In this document: in pieces, positions 35,301 through 43,138 of the stretch
Position numbering within the stretch: the first letter of the stretch is position 1
Layout of the letters: the number at the start of each line of letters is the position of its first letter
NCBI GenBank assembly: GCA_900230115.1
Contig: LT907983.1
Span: 5,192,774 to 5,256,773, forward strand
Direction of reading: 5' to 3'
Length of the DNA: 64,000 bases
Source: Spirosomataceae bacterium TFI 002
Lineage (GTDB): Bacteria; Bacteroidota; Bacteroidia; Cytophagales; Spirosomataceae
Position numbers and translations under genes: made by a program
Notes under the pieces: model-generated
Database searches by the model: none
What the model was told of the DNA's origin: nothing
The model's input: only the letters and a program-made list of their open reading frames with translations

Positions 35301-35530
35301 TTGTCGACGGTGGAATGGTGTGGTCGAAACAAAGTACCAGTGGAAATCCAGATCGCCCCTTAGACTTTGTAAATACCGTGCTTAAAGATCCAGTTATTAG
35401 TACAGGAATGAGCCTTAGAGTAAATGTACTCGGTTATGTGATTTTAGAACCATACTTTGCTATCCCATTCTATGATGGTAAAAAGCAAGATATGGTAACT
35501 GGAATTAATTTTATGGTCGCTGGCTGGTAA
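32393..35530 (+). CDS. exported zinc metallopeptidase-like protein with TolB-type propeller and C-terminal beta-barrel
   Basis: 1045 residues from the ATG at 32393, which directly precedes the signal peptide (LLILTLISLFAHQSIAQ); an ATG at 32366 adds nine residues. An N-terminal gluzincin-type domain has HELVH (His135, Glu136, His139) and the third ligand Glu167 in VEGLAEYMS. A propeller of PD40/TolB blades follows (SPAISPDGSMIAYISS, AWSPDSKNFAI, PAWSPDGNSIVV, PEFSPDGRFIYFVSDRD, PQVSPDGNWVLFLSDRN). The last 400 residues look like outer-membrane barrel strands, ending in a typical aromatic C terminus (INFMVAGW). The combination suggests a surface-anchored protease or assembly factor. The three-part order is clear; the exact role is not. 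Confidence 0.75.
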   Translation: MKKLLILTLISLFAHQSIAQSQYFGQNKPRYKKIDFEILQSPHFELYHYFEGKKEPNSILLNSEHWYNLHQEVFKLAFIKPNPLIIYKTHPDFQETTAIGGRIGEGTGGVTEGLRNRVVMPMMYSKRQTDHVLGHELVHAFQYQTMINGSDSTSLANIQNLPLFMVEGLAEYMSLGRNDSHTAMWMRDAVENNDLPSIEDLITKQYKYFPYRWGQAFWSYVTATYGDDIIRPLFKETAIYGIEAAFQRNFKMDLDRFSAKFQKELVDTYKPLKDGKSLEVIGQTLASEKNAGEMNVSPAISPDGSMIAYISSKNVLSLDIFIADANTGKTIRRIPSTSFGGHVDSYSFIETAGAWSPDSKNFAIVVQSKGNNKLVVVDIGNGNKKSFDIDGVESFTNPAWSPDGNSIVVSGLNNGISDLYQFNIKSKEVVNLTKDEYSDMQPEFSPDGRFIYFVSDRDPRSPRLEKANLGISRLDLATNKIISFDIFFGADNFNPQVSPDGNWVLFLSDRNGYRNLYKFNVTSNEIQELSNYYTGISGITMYSPAISISHENADVAYTYFFNGNYSIVKANLDDFKGVVVENKVDKIAGKLPPLSLLDGRDIVERNLGVAKLMPGVRESTFEDKKYEARFKLDYLANSGLGVSASRFGTGMGGGITGLFSDMLNNNQLSGTLALNGEIQDFGGQFYYLNQKRPFQFGASIAHIPYQFYDGNLNQDRFTILDTIAQSGNLQQVYAEQKLRISRLFIDQASVFAFKPLSTAKRLEFGLTLSRYSFKVREYGDIGIATTDGQIIYDYFPQQQSRNANVPKSELPQELQDLYRTSNINRLYAAYVGDNATFGTVAPLNGYRYRFQIGQAFGSTSFTEALIDARKYIYLKPLTIAGRIFYEGRLNPSNLDRVALLNPLSLAFPWYMHGLNGGGFRIQQGFNSPGAARFSGEQMALANFELRYPFTGPDQLALIKFNYVPSDINFFVDGGMVWSKQSTSGNPDRPLDFVNTVLKDPVISTGMSLRVNVLGYVILEPYFAIPFYDGKKQDMVTGINFMVAGW

Positions 35531-35546
35531 ATCTTATTTTCCCACA

Positions 35547-35554
35547 TATATTTG
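35547..35554 (+). promoter_or_regulatory. -7 promoter element upstream of the tRNA array
   Basis: TATATTTG, a full -7 match that lies ahead of both degenerate tRNA copies, so the primary transcript would include them. The element sits inside a small inverted repeat, CCACA...TGTGG. Confidence 0.45.
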
Positions 35555-35564
35555 TGGCGATTTG

Positions 35565-35672
35565 AGGTGGTTAACTCTCCCGATAGTTATCGGGAGGCTA
35601 GAGCGTTTGACAAATTATGGGGGATTAGCTCTCCCGATAGTTATCGGGAGGCAAGAATGTTTGACAAATTAT
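35565..35672 (+). repeat. two 54-bp tandem copies of the 5' half of tRNA-Ala with inserted palindrome
   Basis: Units 35565-35618 and 35619-35672 each resemble the first 40 bases of the adjacent tRNA (GGGGGATTAGCTC ... GGCTAGAGCGTTTGAC; the first copy is more degenerate at its start). In both, the D-loop bases AGTT are extended to the perfect palindrome TCCCGATAGTTATCGGGA (35578-35595 and 35632-35649). Both then end in AAATTAT instead of the anticodon loop. They cannot form complete tRNAs. Confidence 0.85.
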
Positions 35673-35746
35673 GGGGGATTAGCTCAGTTGGCTAGAGCGT
35701 TTGACTGGCAGTCAAAAGGTCGCAGGTTCGATTCCTGTATCCTCCA
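35673..35746 (+). tRNA. tRNA-Ala (anticodon GGC)
   Basis: A complete 74-base cloverleaf. Acceptor stem GGGGGAT pairs with ATCCTCC and includes the G3:U70 pair that is the alanine identity element. The D arm is GCTC...GAGC, the anticodon stem TTTGA/TCAAA encloses CTGGCAG with anticodon GGC (GCC/GCU codons), and the T arm is GCAGG TTCGATT CCTGT. The discriminator is A, and no CCA is encoded. Confidence 0.95.
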
Positions 35747-35750
35747 CGAG

Positions 35751-35778
35751 CCTTGATTTCAAGTCAGGGTTTGTTTAT
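35751..35778 (+). terminator. terminator of the tRNA transcript
   Basis: A short stem CCTTGA / TCAGGG (one G:U pair) with a 7-nt loop, followed by TTTGTTTATT, directly behind the tRNA. The remaining 275 bp up to the next gene show no feature I can support. Confidence 0.5.
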
Positions 35779-36053
35779 TGGACTTTGGGCAGTTGAAAGT
35801 CTCATGACTAGGCGTCTTATCTTAATTCCCTATTCTTTAGCTTCTACTAGTTTATCTCTCTCCTAAAGTGAAGGTTTCAAAATAGCGTTGCAAGTGGATA
35901 TGACGTTGTTGATCTAGTTTTAAACATTTCCTTTAAGCCATTTATTATTTTGTAATTTATCTTCATTTTTTGACTAGATTCAACACTTTTACGCCTTACT
36001 GACTTTAATTAGAAGTCTTTTTTTCTAAATTGTAGCCTATTCAACCTATTAAA

Positions 36054-38369
36054 ATGATTTCAAGAAATACAATACAGCTTTTATTAGTTGTGGGCTTGCT
36101 ATATTCGATTCATTTGTCCTGTTCCGATGGCTCGGCTCAAGGAGCTACTTCACCTGATGTAGTCGATTACAACCTTCATATACGTCCTATTTTATCAGAT
36201 AATTGCTTTACCTGCCACGGACCAGATGCCAACAAGCGTAAAGCGAACCTTCGACTTGACATCGCCGAAGAAGCATTTAAAGCTTTAAGCGAAACTCCTG
36301 GAGCTCACGCGATAGTTCCTAAAAAACCATTGCAGTCTGAAGTTTATAAAAGACTGATAACTGAAAACCAAAAGGAATTAATGCCCCCACCTGCTTCTAA
36401 TTTGAAGCTGACTGAGAACGAAATTAACCTTATTGAGAAATGGATAAAGCAAGGTGCAGTTTATAAACCACATTGGGCTTTTATTGCTCCAGAGAAATCC
36501 AAGTTACCACGTGTTGATGACGAAGATTGGACAAAAAATGAAATCGACTTCTTTGTCTTAAATAAACAAGAACAAAACAATCTAAAACATCAAGCCGAAG
36601 GAGATAAAGAGAGTCTTTTAAAAAGAGTGAGTTACGACATTACTGGCTTGCCTCCAAGTTTAGAATTGATGGATAGCTTTTTGGCGGATGAAAGTGAGGA
36701 TGCTTACGAAAAAGTCGTTGATAAGCTTTTGTCCCTACCTTCATATGGTGAGAAAATGGCTGTATACTGGATGGATATCTCTCGTTTTGCTGATTCTCAT
36801 GGGTACCAAGACGATAGTTACCGAAGCCAATGGCCATGGAGAGATTGGGTCATTCATCAATTTAATCAAAATACGCCCTATGACAAGTTTGTCACTTTGC
36901 AACTTGCTGGTGATTTAATGCCTGAGGCTTCAAAAGAACAGATTCTAGCAACTGCCTTTAATAGAAATCATAAAATAACTGAGGAGGGAGGAATTATAGA
37001 TGAAGAGTATAGGGTTTCGTACGTATCGGATCGTACCAATACTTTTAGCAAAGCATTTTTGGGAATGACGATGGAATGTGCTTCCTGTCATGATCACAAA
37101 TATGACCCAACCTCGCAAAAGGATTATTACCAATTATTCTCATTTTTTAACAACATAGAAGAACGAGGAAGAGAATCTGTTGTTGGTGGGCCTGAGACAT
37201 ATGCAAAGGTACCTTACATGAAGATTACCAATGGTGAGGTGGATAGTTTGCTTACTTTTATAAACAAGCGAGATACTAGCCAGCTTATCGTTTCAATAAT
37301 GGGAGAATTACCGGATAGTACAAGACCCACCTTCGTGCTCAACAGAGGTAATTATGATCAACATGGAGAAGAAGTAACACCAGTTACGCCGGACTTTATT
37401 TTGCCTTTTGAAAAAACCTTACCTAAAAACAGACTAGGCTTGTCTAAATGGTTATTTGACAAAAAGAATCCACTTACAGCAAGGGTGTTTGTAAATCAAG
37501 TATGGCAAGAATACTTTGGTGTTGGACTGGTTAAAACCACCGGTGATTTCGGTATGCAAGGCAGCTTGCCAAGTCATCCAGAATTGCTTGACTGGCTAGC
37601 TGTTGACTTTATGGAACAAAACTGGGACGTAAAAAAACTGATCAGAAAAATGGTGACATCGGCAACTTACCGTCAAAGTGCTAATATTGATGACAAGTCA
37701 TTAACACTTGATCCTGAAAACAAATGGCTCACAAGAGCACCGAGAGCTAGACTTAAAGCTGAGTTTATCCGTGATTTACTTTTAACATCAAGTGGTTTAC
37801 TCACAGATGTGATTGGTGGGCCAAGCATTAAGCCATATCAACCAGAAGGGTTATGGGAAGGGGCTTCATCGGGTAGAGGGATTTTATCCATGTACAAGCA
37901 AGATCATGGCGATGACTTATACCGAAGAGGACTTTATTGTTTTATCAAAAGAACGGTTCCCCCTCCATCTATGACAATTTTTGATGGAAGTAATAGAGAT
38001 CAATGCGAAGTAGCTCGAATGAACACAAATACACCGTTGCAAGCACTGGTTCTACTAAATGACCCTACAGTGCTAGAGGCCTCTCGAGTATTTGCAGCGA
38101 AGCTTTTGAAAGAAAAAAGTAGTCCCAAAGACAAGATTTACAAGGCATTCAGAACTATTGTGTGTCGTAAGCCAAGTGATAAAGAAGTCGAGATCTTGGA
38201 CATTTACGTTGCTAAAAAGAAATCGAAGCTAGATCTAAAAACAGCTTCAGAATTATTAAATGTTGGTGAATATCCTCTAGAGAAAAATATAGATAAAATA
38301 GAATTGGCAGCTTTAATGCAAGCAATTACGATTCTTTACAATATGGAGGAGACCCTTATTAAAACCTGA
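36054..38369 (+). CDS. PSD1/DUF1549-DUF1553 protein with c-type cytochrome motifs
   Basis: 771 residues. The signal peptide ends in a possible lipobox (HLSC). Heme motif 1 is NCFTCHGPDANKRKANLRL near residue 54 (planctomycete cytochrome C-like domain). The DUF1549 domain follows, with SYGEKMAVYWMDISRFADSHG near 235 and a second CxxCH in ECASCHDHKYDP near 341. The C-terminal DUF1553 domain has RVFVNQVWQEYFGVGLVKT near 480 and MNTNTPLQALVLLNDP near 660. These proteins are abundant in Planctomycetes and present in some Bacteroidota, where they accompany DUF1501 proteins and are linked to polysaccharide breakdown, without a settled reaction. The next gene starts 1 bp after the stop. Confidence 0.88.
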   Translation: MISRNTIQLLLVVGLLYSIHLSCSDGSAQGATSPDVVDYNLHIRPILSDNCFTCHGPDANKRKANLRLDIAEEAFKALSETPGAHAIVPKKPLQSEVYKRLITENQKELMPPPASNLKLTENEINLIEKWIKQGAVYKPHWAFIAPEKSKLPRVDDEDWTKNEIDFFVLNKQEQNNLKHQAEGDKESLLKRVSYDITGLPPSLELMDSFLADESEDAYEKVVDKLLSLPSYGEKMAVYWMDISRFADSHGYQDDSYRSQWPWRDWVIHQFNQNTPYDKFVTLQLAGDLMPEASKEQILATAFNRNHKITEEGGIIDEEYRVSYVSDRTNTFSKAFLGMTMECASCHDHKYDPTSQKDYYQLFSFFNNIEERGRESVVGGPETYAKVPYMKITNGEVDSLLTFINKRDTSQLIVSIMGELPDSTRPTFVLNRGNYDQHGEEVTPVTPDFILPFEKTLPKNRLGLSKWLFDKKNPLTARVFVNQVWQEYFGVGLVKTTGDFGMQGSLPSHPELLDWLAVDFMEQNWDVKKLIRKMVTSATYRQSANIDDKSLTLDPENKWLTRAPRARLKAEFIRDLLLTSSGLLTDVIGGPSIKPYQPEGLWEGASSGRGILSMYKQDHGDDLYRRGLYCFIKRTVPPPSMTIFDGSNRDQCEVARMNTNTPLQALVLLNDPTVLEASRVFAAKLLKEKSSPKDKIYKAFRTIVCRKPSDKEVEILDIYVAKKKSKLDLKTASELLNVGEYPLEKNIDKIELAALMQAITILYNMEETLIKT

Positions 38370-38370
38370 T

Positions 38371-39825
38371 ATGAATAAAGAATTATTTGAACACGGACTT
38401 ACATTTAACAGGCGAAAGTTTTTATCCCGAGCTAGCTTAGGACTTGGAACTGCTGCTTTAGGCTCTTTACTTATGCCAGGTTTATTTACTGGGAAAGGTG
38501 GTGAAGATGAGAGTTTTACTCCAGGAATTCCTGATTTTGCACCTAAAGCAAAAAGAGTAATTTACTTGTTTCAAAACGGTGCTCCTTCGCAGTTAGAGTC
38601 TTTTGACTATAAGCCTAAGCTAAACGATTTGTGGGGACAAGAGCTACCAGATTCTATTAGAGGATCTCAGCGATTGACAGGTATGACAGCTGGCCAATCG
38701 TCCTTCCCAATGGTGGGTTCGTTCACACCTTTTCAGCAATATGGTCAATCGAGAGCGTGGATAAGCGATTTGTTCCCTTACACAGCAAAAATTGCGGATG
38801 ACATTTGCATCATTAAGTCAATGCACACCGAAGCTATCAATCATGATCCAGCTTTGACTTTTCTACAAACTGGAGCTCAGCAAGGCAATAGACCAAGTAT
38901 GGGAGCATGGTTGAGTTATGGATTAGGTAGTGAGAATCAAAATTTGCCTGCATTCACTGTTTTGTTATCTAGAGGAATAGGAAATGGTCAAGGTGTTTAT
39001 TCAAAACTATGGACAAATGGTTTTTTAGAATCAACTCATCAAGGAGTCCAAATGAGCAGTGGAGAGGATCCTGTACTCTATTTGAAAGACCCAAAAGGGA
39101 TGAATAGAGCAGATAGAAGAGAGCTCTTGGACAACTTAGCACAATTGAATCAAATCACTTATGATAAAATAGGTGACCCCGAAATCAATGCGAAAATTAA
39201 GCAGTATGAGATGGCATATCGCATGCAAACTGCTGTACCGGAGATCATGGATGTATCCAAAGAACCAGACAGTATTGTAAAGCTTTATGGACCCGAATGT
39301 CTAGTACCAGGTACATTTGCTGCAAATTGTCTTCTGGCAAGAAAATTATCTGAAAATGGCGTTCGTTTTGTTCAACTGTACCATCAAGGTTGGGACCAGC
39401 ATGGTAACCTGCCATATGAAATAGAAAGACAAGCAATGGACGTAGATCAAGCTTCTGCTGCACTTGTTACAGATCTTAAACAGAGAGGACTTCTAGATGA
39501 GACCTTGGTGATTTGGGGCGGAGAGTTTGGTCGCACCAGCTATAGTCAAGGAACTCTTACAAAGGATAATTACGGCCGAGATCACCATCCTAGATGCTTT
39601 AGTATCTGGATGGCAGGTGGCGGAATTAAGCCAGGAATGGTCTATGGAGAAACCGACGAGTTAGGTTATAATGTCATTAAAAACCCAGTACACGTTCATG
39701 ATTTTCATGCTACTGTATTGAACCAAATGGGTCTAAACCATGAAAAATTGATTTTCAAACACATGGGAAGACGATTCCGATTAACGGATGTTGCTGGAAA
39801 TGTAATCAAAGACATTCTGACTTAA
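38371..39825 (+). CDS. DUF1501 protein (alkaline-phosphatase/sulfatase-fold), Tat-exported
   Basis: 484 residues. The N-terminal NRRKFLSRASLGLGTAALGS is a twin-arginine signal. DUF1501 marks are VIYLFQNGAPSQLESFDYKP near residue 65, IKSMHTEAINHDPA near 150, YHQGWDQHGN near 340, VIWGGEFGRTSYSQG near 375 and GRDHHPRCFSIWMAGGG near 405. The fold is related to the alkaline phosphatase superfamily; the His and Asp residues listed are probable metal ligands (inference). It pairs with the DUF1549/DUF1553 gene 1 bp upstream, as seen in many genomes, so the two are expected to act together outside the cytoplasmic membrane. Confidence 0.88.
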   Translation: MNKELFEHGLTFNRRKFLSRASLGLGTAALGSLLMPGLFTGKGGEDESFTPGIPDFAPKAKRVIYLFQNGAPSQLESFDYKPKLNDLWGQELPDSIRGSQRLTGMTAGQSSFPMVGSFTPFQQYGQSRAWISDLFPYTAKIADDICIIKSMHTEAINHDPALTFLQTGAQQGNRPSMGAWLSYGLGSENQNLPAFTVLLSRGIGNGQGVYSKLWTNGFLESTHQGVQMSSGEDPVLYLKDPKGMNRADRRELLDNLAQLNQITYDKIGDPEINAKIKQYEMAYRMQTAVPEIMDVSKEPDSIVKLYGPECLVPGTFAANCLLARKLSENGVRFVQLYHQGWDQHGNLPYEIERQAMDVDQASAALVTDLKQRGLLDETLVIWGGEFGRTSYSQGTLTKDNYGRDHHPRCFSIWMAGGGIKPGMVYGETDELGYNVIKNPVHVHDFHATVLNQMGLNHEKLIFKHMGRRFRLTDVAGNVIKDILT

Positions 39826-39840
39826 AACCTAAAGCCATTT

Positions 39841-42015
39841 ATGAAAAGCAACTGGAAAGGGCTTTTAGAAAACACGCTATTTGTTGTTACGCTACTGCTA
39901 TTATTTCTTCTAATTTTTGAAAGCTATATTGAACTTCCATCTTGGTTTCAACCAATGGGAAGACTCCACCCACTAGTTTTACATTTCCCTATCACGTTGC
40001 TATTTTTAGCATTCGTTTATGAGGTTTTACCGTCCAAATGGTTTGTTGAAAACAATGAAATTTATACTCAATTAGCCAATTTACTCTTACTCTTTGCTGC
40101 TATTTCTGCGGGGTTGACAGCTGTTTTTGGACTATTTTTGTCTTTGGAGTCAGGATACGATCCAGATTCACTCTTTTGGCATAAGTATTTAGGTTCAGGG
40201 TTAGTAATACTTTCAACCATTCTTTATTGGTTTAAAAACTGGAGACCCGAAAATAAAAAAGTATCAAAAGTAATTGCTTTTATTTCTCTACTTGCTTTAA
40301 TGATTGGAGCACATAAAGGTGCAGATATCACTCATGGTGAAGGATTTTTATTAGGTGATTTTGGTAAAAAAGTACGCGAACCTGTAGCTTTTGAAGATGC
40401 TCTTGTTTTTGAAGACTTAGTAATGCCTATTTTAGAAGATAAGTGTACCTCATGTCATAATAAACAGAAAGCCAAAGGTGAATTGATCATGACTTCAATG
40501 GCTGATTTACTTAAAGGAGGGAAATCAGGAGAAATTTTCACAGTTGGGCATCCAGAAACCAGTACTCTTGTAGAACGTTTGTTACTTCCGCTTGAAGATG
40601 AGGAACATATGCCACCCAGTGGCAAACCACAATTAGATGCGGACGAAATTGCAATTTTGAGATTGTGGATTAAACACAAGGCAGATGTAAAATTAAAACT
40701 TGCTAGCATTCCTCCTAATGACTCTTTGAGTATTTTGGGAAGAAAACGAATTGGAGTAAAGGATAAAACAAAAGAATATAGTTTTGAAGCAGCCAATCCT
40801 GATGTTATAGAAGAACTAAACAATCCTTACAGGGTTATTATGCCTTTGTCTAGAAACTCCCCTGCGGTAGAAGTTTCATTTTATGGCACCAAAGAGTATT
40901 CTGGGGAAAGGTTGGAAGAGTTACTCAAAATTAAAACTCAGATTGTTTCTTTACAACTAAATAAAATCCCAGTTAAAGACGCCGATTTAAAAGTCATTGA
41001 GCAACTTGAAAACCTTGATCAATTAAATGTTAACTTCTCAGAAGTAAGCAGTAGTGGACTTTTAGGTCTGAAAGAATTAAAAAAACTTGAAAAACTTTCC
41101 ATTGCGGGTATTGATATCAATAGGGTTGATATCGAAAAACTAATTAAGGCCCAAAAAGGACTAAAGTCAATTCATGTTTGGAATACTGGGGCAAGTGAGA
41201 TTGAGATCAAAGAACTTAGAAAGCAATTCCCCAATATTGAAATTGTAGGAGGCAGAGATGGACTAAATGAAATGCTTATTCAACTCAACGAACCCTACAT
41301 TGCTAATTCCTCTGCTATTTTTAAGGATTCATTAATTCTACAATTAGGTCATCCAATTAAAGGAGTTGATATGAAACTCTCAATGGACAATAAGGCAATT
41401 GATAGCCTGACTAGTTTAGCTTATGTGCCAAACAAAATTGTGATTAGAGAGTCGAAAGCTTTTAAGGCAAAAGCTTATAAAAATGGCTGGTTATCAAGCG
41501 AAGAAGTTGTATTAAACGTTTATCAGAATAAATATGATCCTGATACCGTCTTATTGCTTACTAAGCTTAATCGAGTTCACCCAGCAAATGGATCGCTTAC
41601 TTTCTTCGATAAGGTTTTAGGTAAAAATGGTGCAAATAATCCAGCTTGGGCAAATAATTGGGCTGGTTTCCAGAAAAATGACATGGAGCTTATCCTCCAA
41701 TATGACAAGCCAGTTCCAGTTTCTAGTATTTCACTTAATTTTTTGGTTGAGTCGGAGACAAGCATCTTTTTTCCCGAGAGTATTCAAATATGGGGTGGAA
41801 ATGATCCAAACAAACTTCAGTTATTAACGACAGTTCGTCCCAAGCAACCTACTGAAGCATTGAAGGGTTATATACAACTCATTAATTGTCCAATTAAAAC
41901 GTTTACAGGGACACATTTTAAAGTGGTTGCTAGGCCATTACAAACAATTCCAAGCTGGAGGTCAAAGACAAAACGTGTTGCCCTGTTTTTGGTAGATGAG
42001 TTGTTTGTGAATTAA
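39841..42015 (+). CDS. membrane-anchored cytochrome-domain protein (DUF2231-like, LRR-like, carbohydrate-binding-like C terminus)
   Basis: 724 residues. The first 175 residues contain about five transmembrane helices with LHPLVLHFPITLLFLAFVYE, a DUF2231-like signature. A cytochrome domain follows with CTSCHNKQKAKGEL near residue 202 and EEHMPPSGKPQLDADEIA near 258. Residues about 340-480 show short leucine-rich-type repeats (VIEQLENLDQLNVNFSEVSS, then LLGLKELKKLEKLSI). The end has a segment like the chitobiase-type FN3_7 strand and a coagulation-factor-type binding domain. It is the third gene of the unit, 15 bp after the DUF1501 gene, and may pass electrons from it to the membrane (inference). 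Confidence 0.75.
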   Translation: MKSNWKGLLENTLFVVTLLLLFLLIFESYIELPSWFQPMGRLHPLVLHFPITLLFLAFVYEVLPSKWFVENNEIYTQLANLLLLFAAISAGLTAVFGLFLSLESGYDPDSLFWHKYLGSGLVILSTILYWFKNWRPENKKVSKVIAFISLLALMIGAHKGADITHGEGFLLGDFGKKVREPVAFEDALVFEDLVMPILEDKCTSCHNKQKAKGELIMTSMADLLKGGKSGEIFTVGHPETSTLVERLLLPLEDEEHMPPSGKPQLDADEIAILRLWIKHKADVKLKLASIPPNDSLSILGRKRIGVKDKTKEYSFEAANPDVIEELNNPYRVIMPLSRNSPAVEVSFYGTKEYSGERLEELLKIKTQIVSLQLNKIPVKDADLKVIEQLENLDQLNVNFSEVSSSGLLGLKELKKLEKLSIAGIDINRVDIEKLIKAQKGLKSIHVWNTGASEIEIKELRKQFPNIEIVGGRDGLNEMLIQLNEPYIANSSAIFKDSLILQLGHPIKGVDMKLSMDNKAIDSLTSLAYVPNKIVIRESKAFKAKAYKNGWLSSEEVVLNVYQNKYDPDTVLLLTKLNRVHPANGSLTFFDKVLGKNGANNPAWANNWAGFQKNDMELILQYDKPVPVSSISLNFLVESETSIFFPESIQIWGGNDPNKLQLLTTVRPKQPTEALKGYIQLINCPIKTFTGTHFKVVARPLQTIPSWRSKTKRVALFLVDELFVN

Positions 42016-42035
42016 GTTTTGTATTATTTTGGGTG

Positions 42036-42671
42036 ATGTGTTACAATACCAAACAAACCAGCAGAGTCACTGAGTTAGAAGCTCGATTTAAGGTTAAACT
42101 GAAGGAAACTTCACGGCCGGTGACCTCTGAGCGATTTGTCGGCTTTTCTTTTCCTGAGACACCTGTTGTAAGTTCTAATGATAAAAGTGCTATCTCCATG
42201 TATCAATGGGGGCTTATTCCACCTTGGTCTAAGGATGACGGCATCCAAAAGTTTACGCTTAATGCCAAAATTGAAACTTTAGACGAAAAACCATCATTTC
42301 GAGATTCGCTTCAAAAGCGGTGTTTAGTGTTAGTCAATGGATTTTACGAATGGAAATGGCTGGATGAGAAAGGAAAACGTAAACTACAATACGAAATCAC
42401 AGCTGAAAACGACGAACCTTTTGCCATGGCAGGCATTTGGTCGGAATGGCAAGACCCTGTAACTAAAGACAAAAGAAATACATATTCAATTATAACAACA
42501 GAGGCTGATCTTTTTATGTCCGAAATTCATAATTCGGCCAAGCGAATGCCAGTAATACTTCCTAATCAGTTGGAAATGGAATGGTTAAATGGAGCCCCAC
42601 ATTTAGATTTTGTTAAAAAGTCTATTAGGCTTAAAGCAAAGCCGCTTCATACTCAAATGGAATTATTTTAA
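42036..42671 (+). CDS. SOS response-associated peptidase family protein (SRAP/YedK/HMCES)
   Basis: 211 residues from the ATG at 42036, which makes Cys the second residue (MCYNTK). SRAP proteins need the N-terminal Met removed so that Cys2 can cross-link abasic sites in single-stranded DNA; the GTG three bases earlier would hide it and is rejected. Other family marks are YQWGLIPPWSKDD near 57, the NAKIETLDEKPSFRDSLQKR block near 78, NGFYEWKW near 104, MAGIWSEW near 131, and HNSAKRMPVIL near 165 with the catalytic His. It is probably translated with the previous gene, 20 bp away. Confidence 0.92.
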   Translation: MCYNTKQTSRVTELEARFKVKLKETSRPVTSERFVGFSFPETPVVSSNDKSAISMYQWGLIPPWSKDDGIQKFTLNAKIETLDEKPSFRDSLQKRCLVLVNGFYEWKWLDEKGKRKLQYEITAENDEPFAMAGIWSEWQDPVTKDKRNTYSIITTEADLFMSEIHNSAKRMPVILPNQLEMEWLNGAPHLDFVKKSIRLKAKPLHTQMELF

Positions 42672-42680
42672 TCTTCAATA

Positions 42681-43133
42681 ATGAAAAACATCATTTTAGT
42701 AATCATTGCAATTATTCCTTTTATCTCCTTTAGCCAAGAGAATCCTAATTACAATGACTCATTAGCTACTAGCCTAGGTGCGGATGATTACGGAATGAAG
42801 TCTTACGTTCTTGTTTTGTTAAAAACGGGAAGCAATTCTTCAACTGATATAGAAGAGCGAAAGAAAAGCTTTCAGGGTCATATGGCTAATATTGGAAAAA
42901 TGGTCAAAGCAAATCAATTAGTTATAGCCGGACCAATGGGAAAAAATGATGATTCTATAAGAGGAATTTTTATTCTTAACACCTCTACAGTAGAAGAAGC
43001 AAGAGAAATATTAAAGTCTGACCCAGCAATTTCTGCCAACTACCTTGAAGCCGTCTTTTATCCATGGTATGGCTCCGCAGCCCTTTCTACCTATCTACCG
43101 TTTTCAGATCAGGTCTGGAAAAAACAGCCTTAA
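42681..43133 (+). CDS. exported YCII-domain protein
   Basis: 150 residues with a signal peptide (IILVIIAIIPFISFSQE). The mature part is a YCII-like alpha+beta domain: YVLVLLKTGSNSS, then FQGHMANIGKMVKANQLVIA, GPMGKNDDSIRGIFIL and VEEAREILKSDPAI. The spacing of the conserved His and the 'aGP' turn fits the family. YCII domains are small ligand-binding or dehalogenase-like folds; an exported version has no assigned role. It lies 9 bp after the SRAP gene and converges with hisC. Confidence 0.75.
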   Translation: MKNIILVIIAIIPFISFSQENPNYNDSLATSLGADDYGMKSYVLVLLKTGSNSSTDIEERKKSFQGHMANIGKMVKANQLVIAGPMGKNDDSIRGIFILNTSTVEEAREILKSDPAISANYLEAVFYPWYGSAALSTYLPFSDQVWKKQP

Positions 43134-43138
43134 AAAAT

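Noticed and set aside
35565-35672. Two further tRNA genes
   Set aside because: Both copies lack the anticodon loop, T arm and 3' acceptor strand, so neither can fold as a tRNA.
42033-42035. GTG as start of the SRAP gene
   Set aside because: SRAP function needs Cys as residue 2, which only the ATG at 42036 provides.
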